The translations under genes and the position numbers were made by a program. Positions 61,942-64,000 of a stretch of DNA of 64,000 nt are shown one piece after another. Source of the stretch: an uncultured Prevotella sp. (GTDB taxonomy: Bacteria > Bacteroidota > Bacteroidia > Bacteroidales > Bacteroidaceae). The notes beneath the pieces were generated by a model. That model was not told the DNA's origin and searched no databases. It saw only the letters and a list, made by a program, of their open reading frames with translations. The stretch lies in the NCBI GenBank assembly GCA_902491375.1, contig CABUHE010000007.1:1-64000 (forward strand). The letters run 5' to 3'. Within the stretch, counting starts at the first letter, position 1. Each line of letters starts with the position of its first letter.

Positions 61942-63894
61942 ATGATTAAAATTACATTTCCCGATGGTTCTGTTCGTGAATACGAACAGGGTATAACGGG
62001 ACTTCAGATTGCGGAAAGCATTTCGCCAGCATTGGCACGCAACGTGTTGGCTTGTGGCGTTAACGGCGAGACGGTTGAGCTTAACCGACCAATTAATGAA
62101 GATGCTAAGATTGCGCTTTACAAGTGGGAAGATGAGGAAGGCAAGCATGCTTTCTGGCATACATCCGCACACCTTCTGGCAGAGGCTCTGCAAGAGCTTT
62201 ATCCTGGAATACAGTTCGGCTTTGGCCCTGCTGTTGAGAACGGATTCTTCTATGACGTCATGCCAAAAGAGGGCGACGTTATCAAGGAGAGCGACTTCGA
62301 GAAGATTGAGAAGAAAATGAAGGAACTGGCTTCAAAAGATGAGCCTGTTGTCCGTAAAGAGATATCAAAAGCTGACGCATTGGCAGAGTTTAAGGCTGAT
62401 GGTCAGGAATATAAATGTGAGCATATTGATCAGGATTTGGCTGATGGTGAAATTACAACTTATACCCAGGGTAATTTTACCGACCTTTGTAAAGGTCCTC
62501 ACCTTGTCAGCACGGGAGCGATTAAGGCTATTAAGATAACCAGCGTCGCAGGTGCTTTCTGGCGTGGAGATGCCAAACGTGAGCAGATGACACGTATTTA
62601 TGGTATCACATTCCCGAAAAAGAAGATGCTTGACGAGTATCTTGTAATGCTTGAGGAAGCCAAGAAACGCGACCACCGTAAGATTGGTAAGGAGATGGAA
62701 CTGTTCATGTTCTCAGAGCGCGTTGGTAAGGGATTGCCTATCTGGCTGCCGGCTGGTACAGAGCTTCGTCTCCGCCTTCAGGATATGTTGCGCCGTATTC
62801 AGAAGCGTTACGGCTATCAGGAAGTTATTACTCCGCACATCGGTAGTAAGAATCTTTATGTAACATCTGGTCACTATGCTCATTATGGCAAGGACTCATT
62901 CCAGCCTATACATACTCCAGAGGAGGACGAGGAATACATGCTTAAACCGATGAACTGTCCTCACCACTGTGAGGTGTTTGCATGGAAACCGCGTTCATAT
63001 CGTGATCTTCCTTTGCGTGTAGCTGAGTTTGGTACGGTTTATCGTTATGAAAAGAGCGGTGAGCTTCACGGACTTACACGTGTACGTTCATTTACACAGG
63101 ATGATGCACACATCTTCTGTCGTCCTGACCAGGTAAAGTCTGAGTTCTTGAACGTTATGGATATTATCCATACAGTATTCTCAATATTCAACTTTACAGA
63201 CTTTGAAGCTCAGATTTCTCTTCGTGATCCTAATGACCGTGAGAAGTATATTGGTTCAGATGAAGTTTGGGCAGAGTCAGAGCAGGCTATTATTGATGCT
63301 TGTAAGGAGAAAGGACTTAACGCCAAGATTGAATATGGCGAGGCTGCATTCTACGGACCGAAACTTGACTTTATGGTTAAGGATGCTATCGGACGTCGTT
63401 GGCAGCTTGGTACAATCCAGGTTGACTATAACTTGCCTGAGCGTTTCAAACTCGAATATACAGATGATGACAATACGAAGAAGACCCCGGTAATGATTCA
63501 CCGTGCACCGTTTGGTTCATTGGAACGTTTCACAGCCGTACTTATCGAGCATACTTCTGGACATTTCCCGTTGTGGCTTACACCTGACCAGGTTGCGATT
63601 CTGCCTATCAGTGAGAAGTTTAATGATTATGCTTCTAAGGTCGCTAAGTATTTCGATTCAGTAGGTGTGCGCGCAATAGTTGATGACCGTAACGAGAAGA
63701 TCGGCCGTAAGATTCGTGACAACGAGTTGAAGCGTGTACCTTATATGGTTATTGTCGGTGAGAAAGAGTGTGCAGATGGTTCTGTTTCTGTAAGAAAGCA
63801 GGGACAGGGCGATCAGGGCTCAATGAGCATGGCCGACTTCGCTAAGAAGATTAATGATGAAGTTGCAGAACAACTTAAAGTCATAGAAAAATAA
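61942..63894 (+). CDS. thrS: Threonine--tRNA ligase
   Basis: Charges tRNA-Thr. 650 aa. TGS domain 1-62; editing domain with H73-x3-H77 in HTSAHLLAEAL and LCKGPHLVSTGAIKA; catalytic class II core with YVTSGHYAHYG, LKPMNCPHHCEVF (zinc Cys), RVAEFGTVYRYEKSGELHGL (motif 2) and HRAPFGSLERF (motif 3). The anticodon-binding domain begins near VAILPISEKF. The inverted repeat at 63907 follows. Confidence 0.98.
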   Translation: MIKITFPDGSVREYEQGITGLQIAESISPALARNVLACGVNGETVELNRPINEDAKIALYKWEDEEGKHAFWHTSAHLLAEALQELYPGIQFGFGPAVENGFFYDVMPKEGDVIKESDFEKIEKKMKELASKDEPVVRKEISKADALAEFKADGQEYKCEHIDQDLADGEITTYTQGNFTDLCKGPHLVSTGAIKAIKITSVAGAFWRGDAKREQMTRIYGITFPKKKMLDEYLVMLEEAKKRDHRKIGKEMELFMFSERVGKGLPIWLPAGTELRLRLQDMLRRIQKRYGYQEVITPHIGSKNLYVTSGHYAHYGKDSFQPIHTPEEDEEYMLKPMNCPHHCEVFAWKPRSYRDLPLRVAEFGTVYRYEKSGELHGLTRVRSFTQDDAHIFCRPDQVKSEFLNVMDIIHTVFSIFNFTDFEAQISLRDPNDREKYIGSDEVWAESEQAIIDACKEKGLNAKIEYGEAAFYGPKLDFMVKDAIGRRWQLGTIQVDYNLPERFKLEYTDDDNTKKTPVMIHRAPFGSLERFTAVLIEHTSGHFPLWLTPDQVAILPISEKFNDYASKVAKYFDSVGVRAIVDDRNEKIGRKIRDNELKRVPYMVIVGEKECADGSVSVRKQGQGDQGSMSMADFAKKINDEVAEQLKVIEK

Positions 63895-63906
63895 AAAATC
63901 ATATAG

Positions 63907-63977
63907 AGAGTTAGGAATTAAGGGAATACTTTTGCTGATTTTTGGTAATAGTATATGATTTCTTAATTCCTAACTCT
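63907..63977. repeat. 16-bp inverted repeat after thrS
   Basis: agagttaggaattaag (63907-63922) and cttaattcctaactct (63962-63977), perfect, loop 39 bases. Same motif style as the repeat at 51.9 kb. Confidence 0.75.
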
Positions 63978-64000
63978 TAATTATTAGCACTTTTATTAAA

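Noticed and set aside
1..64000. tRNA or rRNA genes
   Set aside because: I looked in the gaps for cloverleaf-like or rRNA sequence and saw none; a covariance-model scan would be decisive.

Overview
The window looks like chromosome of a gut or rumen Prevotellaceae (Bacteroidales; Prevotella, Segatella or Xylanibacter type). The evidence is: SusC/SusD pairs; promoters of the Bacteroidetes form TTTG-N19/20-TAnnTTTG instead of sigma70 boxes; little Shine-Dalgarno signal; a LysRS with a C-terminal extension; and secreted proteins ending in a short Lys-terminated tail. No rRNA, tRNA, CRISPR array or prophage was found.

Layout. (1) About 0.5-18.5 kb is a pectin-utilisation region: a CE8 pectin methylesterase, a surface beta-helix lipoprotein of DUF4957/DUF5123 type, one SusC/SusD pair on the minus strand and a divergent second pair on the plus strand. 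An IS30-family element (12357-13507, 15-bp target duplication) has inserted after codon 6 of the second susC. (2) 19-26.6 kb holds a fructokinase, two paralogous non-SusC outer-membrane barrels and a hemerythrin-LuxR regulator. (3) 26.8-35.5 kb holds housekeeping genes (rpe, an ECF sigma factor, lysS, gpsA, pgi, a HAD phosphatase) and a cobalamin riboswitch with no gene behind it. (4) 35.6-38.7 kb is an accessory pocket: a 53-bp tandem repeat, a two-gene cassette encoding a DarT-like ADP-ribosyltransferase and an unknown 154-aa partner, and about 1 kb of non-coding DNA. (5) 38.7-45.4 kb holds fabI and a second pectin cluster: an OB-fold secreted protein, a PL1 pectate lyase and a GH28-GH105 fusion. 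(6) 46-64 kb is core: a B3/B4 protein, maoC-like, ndk, ligA, an MFS transporter, pheS, a DUF4348-like lipoprotein, murB, an MBL hydrolase, a small envelope-stress trio, a SPOR lipoprotein, ruvX, def, a TPR protein and thrS.

How the genes work together. CE8 removes methyl esters, PL1 and the GH28 domain cut the homogalacturonan chain, and the GH105 domain releases the unsaturated uronic acid from the products. The SusC/D pairs bind and import the oligosaccharides, and the DUF4957/5123 lipoprotein probably helps capture substrate at the surface. Central carbon genes (pgi, rpe, fructokinase) lie nearby but under separate control.

Most unusual features. A dispersed family of intergenic arrays, each of four 22-bp units (AAAAG-N5-CTTTT plus a linker), occurs at eight places with strict 22-bp phasing. 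The others are the ART cassette without a DarG partner, the orphan B12 riboswitch transcription unit, two compact candidate small RNAs with their own promoter and terminator, and the IS30 insertion that leaves an in-frame reading path into susC.
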